Source: Penium margaritaceum | Lineage: Eukaryota > Streptophyta > Zygnematophyceae > Desmidiales > Peniaceae | Direction: 5' to 3' | DNA length: 45,707 bases | Assembly (NCBI GenBank): GCA_023375785.1 | Contig: SZWC01016161.1 | Coordinates: 13,897-59,603 of the forward strand | In this document: piece by piece, positions 9,390 through 19,976 of the stretch | How positions within the stretch are numbered: the first letter of the stretch is position 1 | How the letters are laid out: each line of letters begins with the position of its first letter | Translations under genes and position numbers: made by a program | Notes under the pieces: model-generated | The model's database searches: none | Told to the model about the DNA's origin: nothing | The model's input: the letters and a program-made list of their open reading frames with translations, nothing else

Positions 9390-10899
9390 CTCCTTTTCAG
9401 CTCCCTTCACCTCCTTGCCATTGCCGGTATCACCTCCATCTTCTGCACCACCCTCTTCTGCTACCGGCTCTTTTCCCACTTCTAGTATGAGTGTCGGAGC
9501 AAGTGGAACTACAGAAATAGGGCTCCAATTCTAGCCCTTCACTTCCTCTTGAAACACCACATCATGACTGCGGATGATCTTGCATTTAGCAAGGTTGTAG
9601 AGGTGGTATCCCATGGTTTGTAGCCAAGGAAGGCCATCTTGACTAACTTTGCGTCCAGCTTGTTGCGGTTGCCAGCAGGCACATGCACAAACGCACCACA
9701 ACCGAAGACTTTCAGGTGCATCACTGTTGACTTCCATCCCGTCCGGGCCTCCTCCGGTGTCATCATTTGGATGGCGCACATGGGAATCTGGTTTTTCAGG
9801 TACACGGCAGTGTTGACTTCCTTCGCCCAAATGGTTGGCGGGACCTCTGCATCTTGGAGCATGCTACGAACACGCTGCATGAGTGTGCGGTTCAGGCGTT
9901 CAGCAACGCCATTCAACTGCGGTGTTCCAAGTGGGGTGACCTTGTGCCTGATCCCACGACACCTAAAGAAGTTGCGGAAGTCGTTGGAGAGGTACTCTCC
10001 TCCACCGTTGGTGTAAAGCTCCTTCAACTACGTGCCACTCTCATTCTGTGTAGCAGCAATCCACACCTTGAAAGCATCAAAGCACTCATCGTTTCCAGCC
10101 AGGAAGGACAACCACGTCTTCCTCGACTTGTCATCAATTAATGTGACAAAGTACAACTTGCCGGACAAGGGCTAGGATGGCATAGGACCGCACAAGTCAG
10201 AGTGAACAAGTGAGAGAAGCTCAGCCGCCCCCTTCCCTTCCCCAGAGAATGGAGCACGGGCCTGCTTCCCTTCAATGTAACTCTCACAAACCGATGCACC
10301 AGGCTGCTTCACCCCCTTAAGCTCCACACTGCGGACCATCTGCTGCATGGAGATGATGGCGCCAAAGCCGAGGTGACAAAGCCGGTGGTGCCACAGGCCG
10401 ATGTCGTGTTTTCCCTCTCTCGTCACCAACGCTGAGTCAGCTTCCTTCTCCGATGACACATAGAGACAGTAGAGTCCGTCCTCCTTGTCTGCTTTTACAA
10501 GCACACGGCCTACACGTGCAAAGATGGTGCAGCCACCATTCTCAAAGCAAGCCTCCATGCCTTCGGAGATGAGAGATGAGATTGAGTGGAGGTTACCTGC
10601 CAGCCCCGGAACATGGAGCACCCCCTTCACACAACGTTCCACGTGCTTACCCTCTGCAAAAGCACAAAACACAATCTTACCCTCCCCAACCGCCATTTGC
10701 ACATGGTTGTCCACCATGTACACCCGACGAGGCTCCATGACGGTGAAGACGAACCACTCCCGGAGACACGTCATGTACCTCGTGGCTCCCGAGTCAATGA
10801 TCCGGAATAAGGCGGTGTTGTCAGAGACGTGCTGGACCCGGATGGTTCTCACGAATCCACTCTCCCAATCTGCTGTGTTTGCGGAAGTGTTGGACTTCT
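9390..10899 (-). pseudogene. M protease and integrase (copia)
   Basis: Minus-strand frames 9539-10027 and about 10172-10899 encode, from right to left, TADWESGFVRTIRV, an intact protease site (IIDSGATRYMTC), the integrase zinc segment (LWHHRLCHLGFGAI, then ASVCESYIEGKQA, with Tyr replacing the last Cys of CxxC), HSDLCGPMPS, and the core end LNGVAERLNRTLM with the catalytic Glu. A stop near 10170 and a break near 10030 split it. Its 3' side continues at 3629 across E3 and its 5' side at 16946 across E4. Confidence 0.88.
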
Positions 10900-11420
10900 T
10901 TGTTGAAAAATTACCCCTCCGCATGCACAAGTGCGGCGCCGTGAAGCGCTGACGAGCCGCCAGCAAGTGGAAACGCCGCTCCGGTGGATCTGGCGACTCG
11001 ACAATTGCTTGTATCCTCAAATGGAGGATTGCCCCTAAAATTATACGAGTTGTTGAATCCGGTGGAAGTTGTTTTGCTAGAATCGGACAAGTATCGAGGG
11101 AGATATGGCCTTCCAAAGTTGGGGTATGCGCATCGGCTTTGGGAGTCGGCTGCGACTCGAAATCCGGTCGATAATCGACCGGACCGAGTAACAAAAATAC
11201 CATCTGGAGAAAATGCTCCGATAAGGCCTGCCGAGATGTCCGGTGGATGATCCGCCTGATCAGGTGGATCATCCACCGGATCCAGTAGTGCAGGTTGTTA
11301 CTGAGGAACTTAGCCAAAATCCTTGCTCGACGTCCGAAACTCAGTAGTACGTTTTGTTACTCGGGGACTTAGTCAAAATTCTGACTGCACGTCCACGAAC
11401 AGGTTTCGAACCTCGTCACA
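10900..11420 (+). repeat. E4 5' LTR
   Basis: 521 bp, TGTTGAAAAATTACC...CCTCGTCACA, matching 15979-16498. It contains a 42-bp near-perfect palindrome (11239-11280) and an imperfect tandem duplication of about 58 bp (about 11286-11342 and 11343-11400, each with AGTAGT...TTGTTACT...GACTTAG). The primer site after it is unclear; I recognise no tRNA complement. Confidence 0.93.
11239..11280. repeat. 42-bp palindrome in the E4 LTR
   Basis: Arms begin TCCGGTGGATGATCC and end GGATCATCCACCGGA, centred on TGATCA. Only one of the 21 base pairs is mismatched. The 3' LTR copy is at 16317-16358 with one more mismatch. Confidence 0.95.
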
Positions 11421-11463
11421 CCCCGTGAAGTTCTCAGAACTCGTCAGAGTAGCAGTTGCGCAC

Positions 11464-12459
11464 ATGGCGCAGAAGGAGATGCAGACCATTCAGAAGTATG
11501 CGGGCGGCCCGGGCTTCGGGCTATGGAGGTGGCAGTTTGAACTGCACCTCTTGCATAAGGGGCTGCTAGATGTCATGTTGGGAAAGGAGGTGCTCACGGA
11601 GGTGACTGCTATGGACGCGGAGAAGCAGGCCTTCAAAAAGAAGAACACGCAGGCGCTCATACTCCTGATGTCCAGGACGGCCGAGGCGCAGTGGGGCTAC
11701 TTCCAAGGCTGCAAGCTGGCAGCCGAAGCTTGGCAAAAGCTCTGCGCCATCCACCAATCCAAGTCGCTCGCGAACAAAATCTTCGCGATGAAGCGACTCC
11801 TCACGGTGAGAATCGAGGAGGGAGATGATGTCATCTCCGCCATGCAGCAGATTGAGTCACTGGCCTCGCAACGCAATGACGTGGGGTGGGAGATTGACAC
11901 GCAGCTGCAGGCGATGGCCCTCCTCATGGCCCTACCTGACAATTGGGGTCCACTCATCACCGTTCTCGGAGGATGGTCAGAGGACAAGCTCACCTATGGC
12001 GCAGTCGCAGAGTACATCCGCAACGAGGCGCAGCGACGAAGCTGCGGGGAGTCCTCGTCTTCCTCATCAGCCCTTGTCACCAAAACGCGGGGTGGCGGAA
12101 GTGGGAGCCAAGGAAGTGGCGGAATGGACGGCGGCAAGAAGGGCGCCAAGAAAGGTGCGTGCCGCAATTGTGGTAAGGAGGGCCATTGGGCCCGTGAGTA
12201 CCCGGAGGAGGCGAAGACCGGCGGCAAAAATAGCAAGGGCAGGTCTCTCCTCAACGGCAACAAGAACCACTTCCTCAAGAAGGCCAACGGGCGGTGCCTG
12301 GATTCCGGGGCCGAGGAGCACACCCAAGTCGAGAAGGTGGGGTTTGTCACATACGAGAAGTCCTCCAAGTCAATGGTGGTCGCGAACGACAAAGTTGAGC
12401 CGGTGGCCGGCCAAGGCGACGTGGAGGTGGAAGTCGTGGTGGGCTGTAAGGAGCTGTGA
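11464..12459 (+). pseudogene. E4 gag and start of protease
   Basis: Starts at ATG 11464, the first after the LTR. Gag has the copia layout: LWRWQFELHLLHKGLL near residue 20, a capsid core with NKIFAMKRLLTVRI and MALPDNWGPLITVLGG, a Gly/Ser spacer, then a zinc knuckle CRNCGKEGHWAREY in which the fourth ligand is Tyr instead of Cys. The protease site RCLDSGAEEHTQ follows in the same frame. A TGA at 12457-12459 (CGA to TGA would explain it) and a TAG near 12475 end it. It is open for about 330 codons from the ATG, the longest gag frame in the window. Confidence 0.92.
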
Positions 12460-13611
12460 ACAATTCGTGATGTGTAGCACGTCCCCGGCCTAGCTGACAT
12501 TTTGAGTGTCAGCCGCTTGACGGACAAGGGGTATGAGGTGCTCTTCCGCAGGAAAGACGCAGTGGTGCGTATTGATGGCGACGGCGAGGTCGTGCTGGAG
12601 GCGAAGCGCGAGGGCGGTCTCTACATCGTGGAGACCAAGGTGGTTCCCGCGGCATCCGACGCAACAGATTTGCAGGAGCGCGTCGTCAACATGGCCAAGG
12701 GAGGAAGTGCTGATCTGGAGCTCTGGCACCGATAGTTGGGGCATTCGGCGCCCGCAACCGTTAAGGAGATGGCAAAGCGCGACATGGTGTGCGGCCTCAT
12801 CATCAACGGTGCACACGCGGCAGCAGATGCAGCAGCGCACAAAAAGTGCGAGCCTTGCATTTTGGGCAAGGCGTGGCGCAAACCGTTCAACAAGAACGCA
12901 GCTTGCGCAAAGGACCTGCTGGAGGTTGTGCACAGTGACGTGTGCGGACCATTCAAAAAGCCGTCAAACGGCGGCTTGAGATACTTCGTCACTTTCATTG
13001 ACGACTGCAGCAGAAAACTCTACGTGTACTTCATGAAGCGGAAGGGCAAGGTCCTGGAACAACTGAAGGAGTACGTCGTAGCGGTGGAGAGGCAGACTGG
13101 CCGGAAGGTCAGAGCGCTATGCAGCGACAATGGCGGAGAGTACGTGGGCTGCAGCGGGTGGATGAAGCAGCAGGGCATCAAGTAGGAACCCACTACGCCG
13201 TACTTGCCACAGTCCAACGGAGTGGCGGAGCGGGTGAACCAGACGCTGCTCAACATGGTGCGGACCATGCTTGTGGATGCGGGGTTGCCGCGAGGGTTCT
13301 AGGCAGAGGCTGTGCGTACAGCTAGCTACACCATGAACCTCACCCCAACAGCGGTGCTGAAGGGTAAGGGCGGCTGGAAGACGTCGCAGGAGGTTTGGAG
13401 CGGGCTCAAGCCAAACGTGGCACACCTGAAGGTGTTTGGGTGCAAGGCGCACGCAATGGTGCAGGCGGCGCAACGACGCAACAGGAAGCTGGAACCGCGG
13501 GCGAAGCCGTGATTGTTCCTCGGCTACGAGAGCGCGCAAAAGGCGTATGGGCTCTCGGACCCGCGCACGCAACAAATCATCCGCAGCCGTGACGTCGAGT
13601 TTGACGAGTAG
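12460..13611 (+). pseudogene. E4 protease end and integrase
   Basis: HVPGLADILSVSRLTDKG ends the protease. Then comes the integrase zinc segment LWHR-x-LGH...CEPCILGK (TAG at 12733-12735), DVCGPFKKPSNGGLRYFVTF, SDNGGEYVG, SNGVAERVNQTLLNMV and KVFGCKAH. DDE residues are all present. Stops at 13183-13185 (GIK-x-EPT, Gln or Arg expected), 13300-13302 (GF-x-AEA, Trp expected), 13510-13512 and 13608-13610 break it. Confidence 0.92.
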
Positions 13612-15380
13612 CAAGGCTTCAGCAGCAGCAGCAACGACATGAGCGTCGGGAACACTCCAAAACAGGGGGAGTGGTTCCAGCTCCTTGACTGCGAGGAGGA
13701 GCTGGCGGACGCGGAGGTCGTTGATGCAGCGTCGGAGCGCGGCGGTGTAGCAGGTGCAGCAGCCAAGGCGGAGGACTCCGACAACGATGCAGCTGGGCTG
13801 GAGATCCGGTGGAATGATCCGTCGAAGGAGGTATCGCGGGTGCCGAATCGTGTACTCTCGACGGAGTTCGCGTCGGGCGTCAGAGAAAAATCCTCCGGAC
13901 GCGCCGCTCGTCCGGTTGATGGTTCACTGGAGCGGGAAGAATCCTCGGGAAGTCGTCCGGTCGATGATTCATCGTAGCGGGCTGAGTTGGAAGGATCGCA
14001 GCAGAGCGACGAGACGCCGCCAAGACTGCAGCTCTGCAGCGGGAGGCAGCGGAGAGCGGGGAAGCATTTTGACTCACGCACCGGTCAATGGATTGGCATG
14101 AGGCGCTTGCGCGGCCCGAGGGAAAGCAGTAGGATGCCGCCATCAAGTCGGAGTTGGCGTCCATTGCTGAAAACGACACGTGGCAGCTGGTTGACAGGCC
14201 GAAAGACGCCAAGGTCATCGGCTCCAAGTGGGTCTTCAAGACCAAGTTCACGAAGGAAGGTGTGGTTGACAAGTACAAGGTGAGGCTTGTGGCGAAGGGG
14301 TACGCNGCGGAGAGCGGGGAAGCATTTTGACTCACGCACCGGTCAATGGATTGGCATGAGGCGCTTGCGCGGCCCGAGGGAAAGCAGTAGGATGCCGCCA
14401 TCAAGTCGGAGTTGGCGTCCATTGCTGAAAACGACACGTGGCAGCTGGTTGACAGGCCGAAAGACGCCAAGGTCATCGGCTCCAAGTGGGTCTTCAAGAC
14501 CAAGTTCACGAAGGAAGGTGTGGTTGACAAGTACAAGGTGAGGCTTGTGGCGAAGGGGTACGCACAGCGTAAGGGTAAGCACTACGATGAGACGTTTTCC
14601 CCCGTCGCCAAGTTCACAAGAATCCGGGTGATCCTTGCGGTGGCAGCCGCGAAGGACATGGAGCTCCACCAAATGGACGTAAAGACGGCCTTCCTCAATG
14701 GCATCATCGACAAGGGAATGTACATGGAGGTGCCGGAGGGGGTGGAGGCACTGGAGGCCAAGGTGTGCAAGCTGCGGAAGTCCTTGTACGGGCTAAAACA
14801 ATCGCCCCGATGCTGGTACCAACAGATGGACAGCTTCATGGCACAACTCGGTTTCAAGCGCTGTGAGGCGGATCACAGTGTGTACGTGCGGTGCAGCAAG
14901 AAGCTCCATCAGATTGTTGCACTGTACGTGGACAATCTGATCTTGTGCTCCTCAGACCTGCCGAGACTACAGCAGCTGAAAGAGCAGCTGAGTAGTAGGT
15001 TCGAGATGTCAAACATGGGGGAGCTAGAGTTCTACCTCGGGGTGAGCATTACGCGAAACCGGAGGGCGCGCACGCTTGAGCTGGGGCAGGCCAAACACGT
15101 GGCCGAGGTGCTGAAGCGGTACGGCATGGAGGACTGCAAACCAGTGTGCAGTCCTGTCTCCACGACCTGTGAACTAAGTGCGGCAATGGTGCCGCAAACA
15201 AAAGAAGAGCGGGAGGATATGACAGGGGTGCCCTACCAATCGGCGGTGGGCAGCCTCATGTACGCCATGGTGGCAACTCGACCGGACGTGGCCTACGCGG
15301 TGGGCCAAGTGAGCAGGTACGTCGTCGATCCAGGGCCACTACACTGGCAGGCGGTCAAGCGCATCCTCCGCTACCTGTAG
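13612..15380 (+). pseudogene. E4 reverse transcriptase with linker
   Basis: An acidic, Ser-rich linker (13639-13977) leads to RT motifs DTWQLVDRPKDAKVIGSKWVF, YKVRLVAKGYAQRKG, DETFSPVAKFTRIR, HQMDVKTAFLNG and LYGLKQSPRCWY. The catalytic box reads YVDN (about 14926-14937) instead of YVDD, a GAC-to-AAC change that should abolish activity. The frame from 14412 stays open to a TAG at 15378-15380 (YL-x-ATRHA, Gln expected). The first exact copy of 14049-14305 repeats the RT start. Confidence 0.93.
14049..14563 (+). repeat. Exact 257-bp tandem duplication around an N
   Basis: 14049-14305 and 14307-14563 appear identical and are separated only by N at 14306. This is the signature of two overlapping contig ends joined without merging, so it is probably an assembly artefact. 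Confidence 0.93.
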
Positions 15381-15935
15381 GCGACGCGGCACGCGCACCT
15401 GAGGTTCGACAGCAAGGGGCGGGCGGACCCCTTGCGTCTGGTCTAATGCACGGACGCAGACTACGCTGGGGATGTGGACAAGCGGAAGTCCACATCCGGA
15501 TACGTGTTCTTCCTCGCTGGTGCAACGGTCTTGTGGTGCAGCAGGAAGCAGGACTGCGTAGCCACCTCCACAGTAGAAACTGAGTACATCACGCTGGCCG
15601 AGGCGGTCAAGGAGGCGGTGTGGCTCCGCAGGTTGCTTGGGGAGCTGGGCATACCGCAGCTGGAGCCAACGGCGGTACAAGAGGACAACACCGGCTCCAT
15701 CTCGCTGACCAACAACCCGACGCAGCAAAGGAGGAAAAAGTACATCAACGTGCGTTATCACTACGCACAGGACATGGTTGAGAAGGGGCAGGTGGTGCTG
15801 CAGCACTGCAGCACGCACAACATGCTTGCGGATTGCTTGACCAAAGCGCAACCCGCAGACCGGCACGCGATGAGCGTGGCCGGACTTGGGATGACCAGCT
15901 ATGACGGGCTGGAGGGCGCAGCGGAAGATGAGTGA
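15381..15935 (+). pseudogene. E4 RNase H and C-terminus of pol
   Basis: CTDADYAGDVDKRKSTSGYVF and the STVETEYITLAEAVKEA box mark the copia RNase H, followed by MLADCLTKAQPADRH. The first Glu of the usual STAEAEY box is Val-Glu-Thr here. The frame is open from about 15447 to TGA 15933-15935, after a TAA at 15444. It ends about 32 bp before the polypurine tract. Confidence 0.92.
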
Positions 15936-15967
15936 GAGCAAGCAGGAGCAGCGGGCATGGCAGGTGC

Positions 15968-15978
15968 AAGGGGGAGAA
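15968..15978 (+). other. E4 polypurine tract
   Basis: AAGGGGGAGAA immediately before TGTTGAAA of the 3' LTR. Confidence 0.9.
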
Positions 15979-16498
15979 TGTTGAAAAATTGCCCCTCCGC
16001 ATGCCCAAGTGCGGCGCCGTGAAGTGCTGACGAGTCGCCAGCAAGTGGAAATGCCGCTCCGGCGGATCTGGCGACTTGAACATTGCTTGTATGCTAAATT
16101 GGAGGATTGCCCCTGAAATTGCACGAGTTGTTGAATCCGATGGAAGTTGTTTCGCCGGAATCGGACAAGTATCGAGGGAGATATGGCCTTCCAAAGTTGG
16201 GGTATGCGCAGCGGCTCTAGGAGCCGGCTGCGACTCGAAATCCGGTCGATAATCGACCGGACCGAGAACCAAAAATACCATCTGGAGAAAATGCTCCAAT
16301 AAGGCCTGCCGAGACTTCCGATGGATGATCCGCCTGATCAGGTGGATCATCCACCGGATCCAGTAGTGCAGGTTGTTACTGAGGGACTTAGCCAAAATCC
16401 TGGCTCGACGTCCGAAACTCAGTAGTACGTTTTGTTACTCGGGGACTTCGTCAAAATTCTGACTGCACATCCACGGACAGGTTTCGAACCTCGTCACA
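15979..16498 (+). repeat. E4 3' LTR
   Basis: 520 bp, matching 10900-11420 with scattered substitutions. Both LTRs are followed by CCCC before the sequences diverge, so the true end could be up to four bases later. Confidence 0.92.
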
Positions 16499-16549
16499 CC
16501 CCATCACCAAACTCGACCCAAAAGTGGGTAGGGTGCGTGGAAACAGTGC

Positions 16550-16945
16550 AGGGGACCCCTACATCATGTTCAAGTGGACCTGCGCCTTGGGAAAGGCGCT
16601 TCGCACGTGAACGAAGGCGCCACGGCGAGTGGCGGCGTCAGGCTTCTGTGGTGGGTGAGACCTGCGCTTCGGCAAGCATAACTTGATCTATTCTTGGCTG
16701 AATCACGTGCGGTTTGGTGCGTTGGAAAGCTCATGACTAGCCCTATAAATGTTGTGATCATGTTGATGTGAAAAAACTAACGCAAAACGACGTTATTTCC
16801 TTTGCAAACTGACTATCTCTAAATTCCTGCTCATTTAGCGTGAGGCGACCAGAAAGCTCACGCTCAGTCTCATATTTGCCCAAAACAGTAGACGTGAACC
16901 ACTAGAGACGATCAAAAACGTTGGGACCGCACCACGTGGTTCTCA
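16550..16945 (+). repeat. Reversed fragment of a G-type LTR
   Basis: The reverse complement of about 25440-25850. Shared landmarks include AAAGCTCATGACTAGCCCTA, CTCTAAATTC, TAGCGTGAGG and AGAAAGCTCACGCTCAG. It lies between E4 and the M gag, in the opposite orientation to the G element around it. It may be the remainder of another insertion. 16499-16549 is unassigned. Confidence 0.85.
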
Positions 16946-17736
16946 TCGTGACATTCGTTGCCGCTCCCACTCTAGCCAGAAGGTCCGCCTTCTTAATCTG
17001 GCATTTGCACGCCCAATGCCCCGGCTTCTTGCAGTAGTGGTAGTTCCCCTTCTTCTTCTCTCCTCCGCCGTTGCTCCAGGTTGGTGCAACACTATCCCCA
17101 CGACCAGAGTTGGTGATGAGAGCGACGTCCAGTTCACTTCCGGTGTCATCTCCCTTGCACCGCTCCTCCTCAAACATCAGGCTCTCCTTCACATCGTTGA
17201 GGGAGAGCTTGTCCCCACACTGGTCCAAGGCAACAATGAGAGGAGTGTAGCTGATAGGAAGGCCAGAGACGATGGTTTGCACGAGCACATGTTCCTTGAA
17301 AAGGTCCTCAAGTGCAGAAAGCTGGTCAGCAAGAGACTTCACCACGTTGATGTACCCAATCATGGATCCAGACTGATCTATGTTCACAATTTGAAAGCGA
17401 CGACGCAGTTGCATGTTCATGAGGATTGACTTGGATGGATAAGTGGGCTCAAGCTTTTTACAAACCTCCACAGGCGTGAGGATGCTATGGACGAGGAGTT
17501 GCTGCCGTTCGGCGAGTTAGAGGTAAATGGTGGCGAGGGCGCAGTCACGCTTCTCGCGGTGGGTGCGGGCCTCACCAGGTGAGACACAGGACTGAGCTGG
17601 CTCCTCCTTCACTCACATGGCTCCAGATTCCCTTCTCCATCAGCACCATCTTCATGTTGTTGCTCCAGTTGAAGAATTTCTTGCCTTCGAATTTGGCGAT
17701 GTTGAAGCCGGCCACGACAGAAGCGGATGTTGCCAT
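16946..17736 (-). pseudogene. M gag (copia)
   Basis: The start ATG at 17734-17736 gives MATSASVVAGFNIAKFEGK. After frameshifts the capsid continues as YPSKSILMNMQLRRRFQIVN, LEDLFKEHVLVQTIVSGLPISY and MFEEERCKGDD, then a zinc knuckle NYHYCKKPGHWACKC (CX2... ligands degraded: the first Cys is Tyr). It is a close relative of the E6 gag. The frame ends where the G-LTR fragment begins. Confidence 0.88.
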
Positions 17737-17822
17737 GGTAGTGCAACGTTTAGCCTCAAAACGACTCCCTCACACAACAGGGTGCAAGGAATGCCTCAAG
17801 GATGAGGCAGGGCCTTGTTCTA

Positions 17823-17834
17823 GCTCTGATACCA
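17823..17834 (-). other. M primer-binding site, initiator tRNA-Met 3' end
   Basis: The minus strand reads TGGTATCAGAGC, the standard plant LTR-element primer site complementary to the 3' end of initiator tRNA-Met, four bases inside the 5' LTR boundary. Confidence 0.93.
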
Positions 17835-17838
17835 CTAA

Positions 17839-18479
17839 TGCAATCAAAGGCAGCCCTCAGAGAGATGAAGCTTACCAAGAGCCGCTAGGCAAGACCAATT
17901 GTATGTGAGAGACAAGTTGTAGGCTGCAGAGAAAAGAAAACGGAAGCGTGTGAAGTTGTGTAGAGAGCGCAAATGGCTGGTTTGACTCGTGTATAAGAAA
18001 GAAGATTAGCACATCTTTTTAACAAGCCTAAGTATGCCTCACTTGACACATGGAGCTGGACAAACCACTCTGTCAAAGCTCACCTCCTAGCACACTCCTA
18101 GCCTAGCAGGATGAGCGGCAGTCACACTCTCACACAAGAGAATTACCATCCCTGCCATGTGCACAACCAACAATCTTGGTTGGGACCTTCCTTGAAGCTC
18201 CCTAAAGGTCCTCCTGCCATCTTTCTACCTTGAAGGCTGCTCCAAACCTCCCTGGCCAATAATTGTGGCCGTCATGGGTGCTGGTAGTGGAGGAGCCATC
18301 ATTTGAACCGGTCCCATTGTCACCAAACCTTGAAAATCCATATCTCCCTCAAACGGACTCCGAATCAAGTTCCGTAAATTGCTACTGAACTAGAAAAACA
18401 TCCTCTATTCACTATTGTGACTTGATGATTTTCATCGAGCAACCCACTTTGGTCACTTTTTGGCACCCCATATCCAACA
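17839..18479 (-). repeat. M 5' LTR
   Basis: 641 bp between the primer site and the resumed G LTR, TGCAATCAAAGG...ATATCCAACA on the plus strand. It is homologous to 1225-2437 and, more distantly, to the E6 LTRs. Confidence 0.93.
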
Positions 18480-18570
18480 AAAGTGTCGCGTGGGAGGCAT
18501 GATCGGCGATTTTACGCTGACTCCTCTCGTGCGCTTCCCTCGCTCCTTCCTCTCACCCTTGTTGTCCATG
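18480..18570 (-). repeat. G 3' LTR, inner piece
   Basis: About 90 bp matching 25143-25230 (GGCATGATCGGCGATTTTACG; GCGCTTCCCTCGCTCCTT). It is the continuation of 912-1224 on the other side of M. Homology to the LTR stops at about 18570, so the rest of the LTR and the polypurine tract appear deleted. Confidence 0.82.
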
Positions 18571-18699
18571 AATGCCACCTTGCGAGAATATTCTTCACTT
18601 TTTCCTCGTTTAGGTGGTACCTCCCAACACGTGTCAATCTGTGTAAACTGCGAGCTCGCACCAATACTCGTTGACCACCAGTGTGTGCAACCAAGATTC

Positions 18700-19976
18700 G
18701 GGCTCCCTTATGTTCAGGTCCACGGCCGGCCCAATGAACGAGGTGTTCTCGAACAACCCATAACCAAAGTGTACGTTCTTAGTGCTAGATTTGGCAAAGA
18801 ACATTGTATTGGCCATCGGCAATAAGGACTACCTGTGGTGGCTGAACGGTTCCCGCTGCCGTGTATGGAGCTAACACGCTCATATGAAACACGTCATGCA
18901 TCTTCATACTTGGTGGAAGTAGCAATAGATATGCCATTGGCCCGATGCGTGCAACGATGAGAAACGAGCGAGTCTGCTTTGCTAGAAGTTTTTGCGCCCT
19001 TGGCGACTTTAGCCGAAGATTCATAGTGCTAAGCAACACTTTGTCACCGATGTCAAACAAGACCTCACGGTGACTTTTCTCGGCATGTGCCTTTTGTCGT
19101 TGCCGAGAAAATTAAAGGTGACGTTTCACCTCCTGTAACAAGGAGTCTATGCGCTCGACGAAGGCTTCAGCAGAAGGAACCTATCCTCCTATACTCTCAC
19201 TCTTCACCAATGAAGAGGGCAACACTAGATTCCAACCAATGTTCAACACAAACAGTGTGAACTGTGTAGACTCGTTCACCGAGTTATCCACCGTAAACTC
19301 TGCCGGTGCTATGAATTCATCCCAGTCATTCATGGCAGGGTCCACGTACATGTAGAGTATTTGTACTAGAGTGCAATTCATGTGCTCTGTTTGTCCATCA
19401 CTTTGAGGGTGAAACGCTGTCCACATCTATGACTCGCTACCAAAGTACTCGTGCGTCTTTTACCAGAACTTACTAGAAAATGCTTTATCTTGATCCGAGA
19501 TAATGGCAACGGCAAGTCGTGGTACTCTACGACACCCTCAAAGAAGAGACGGGTAGTCTCCTCTACATTCACTTAAGTCATTGTCGGAAAGAAGTGTGTC
19601 ATCTTCGTCTGAAGATCCACAGCCACTAGTATTGTATTGTGGCCCCGGGCCATGCCCAGAAGACCAGTAATGAAGTCCATGCGGACACACTCCCATGGAG
19701 TCCCAGGAATGGGAAGTTGTTGGAGGAGTCCACTAGGCTTCTTGTTACTAGCCTTATTCCAAAGACATGGGTCACATGTCATGCAATACTTGCAGATATC
19801 GACACTCCGTCATGGCCACCAAAAGTGTTTTGACAGTGCTTGTCTGGTCTTTCAAGGTCCCACATGACCAGCGACCGGTGAGACATGGAACTGAGAGATA
19901 ATCTTTGCTGGAAGGTCTTCAGAGTCTGGCACAAAAATTGGTTCTCCGTGCTAGAAGATTCATGGAGCCTCCACAA
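18700..19976 (-). pseudogene. G integrase (gypsy)
   Basis: Read right to left: a zinc-finger end (CDPCLWNKASNKKPSGLLQQL), PWECVRMDFITGL with the first catalytic Asp, STAFHPQ-type box WTAFHPQSDGQTEHMN with the catalytic Glu region degraded (ER is expected, EH is seen), and the C-terminal GDKVLLSTMNLRLKSPRAQK...MKMHDVFHMSVLAPY module typical of Ty3/gypsy. Frames shift near 19430 and 19570. 18570-18700 holds no further recognisable domain. Confidence 0.9.

Larger units (their letters stand above)
10900..16498 (+). mobile_element. Ty1/copia retrotransposon E4, complete but decayed
   Basis: LTRs at 10900-11420 and 15979-16498, polypurine tract at 15968-15978, and gag-PR-IN-RT-RNaseH in order. It interrupts M at the gag/protease junction. 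GC content is visibly higher than in M or E3. I see no clean target duplication; the nearest candidates are GGACTTCTT on the left and GACATTCGTT at 16950, beyond an adjoining G-LTR fragment. About 257 bp is duplicated around an N at 14306. Confidence 0.93.
1225..18479 (-). mobile_element. Ty1/copia retrotransposon M, minus strand, itself interrupted
   Basis: The 5' LTR (17839-18479), tRNA-Met primer site (17823-17834), gag (16946-17736), PR-IN (9390-10899), RT-RNaseH remnant (2490-3629) and 3' LTR (1225-2437) lie in correct minus-strand copia order. They are separated by E3 and by E4 plus a G-LTR fragment. E6 is an uninterrupted relative that allows the breaks to be aligned. The flanks AAATGTG and AAAGTG look like a decayed target duplication inside the G LTR. 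RT has lost its catalytic core by deletion. Confidence 0.88.
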
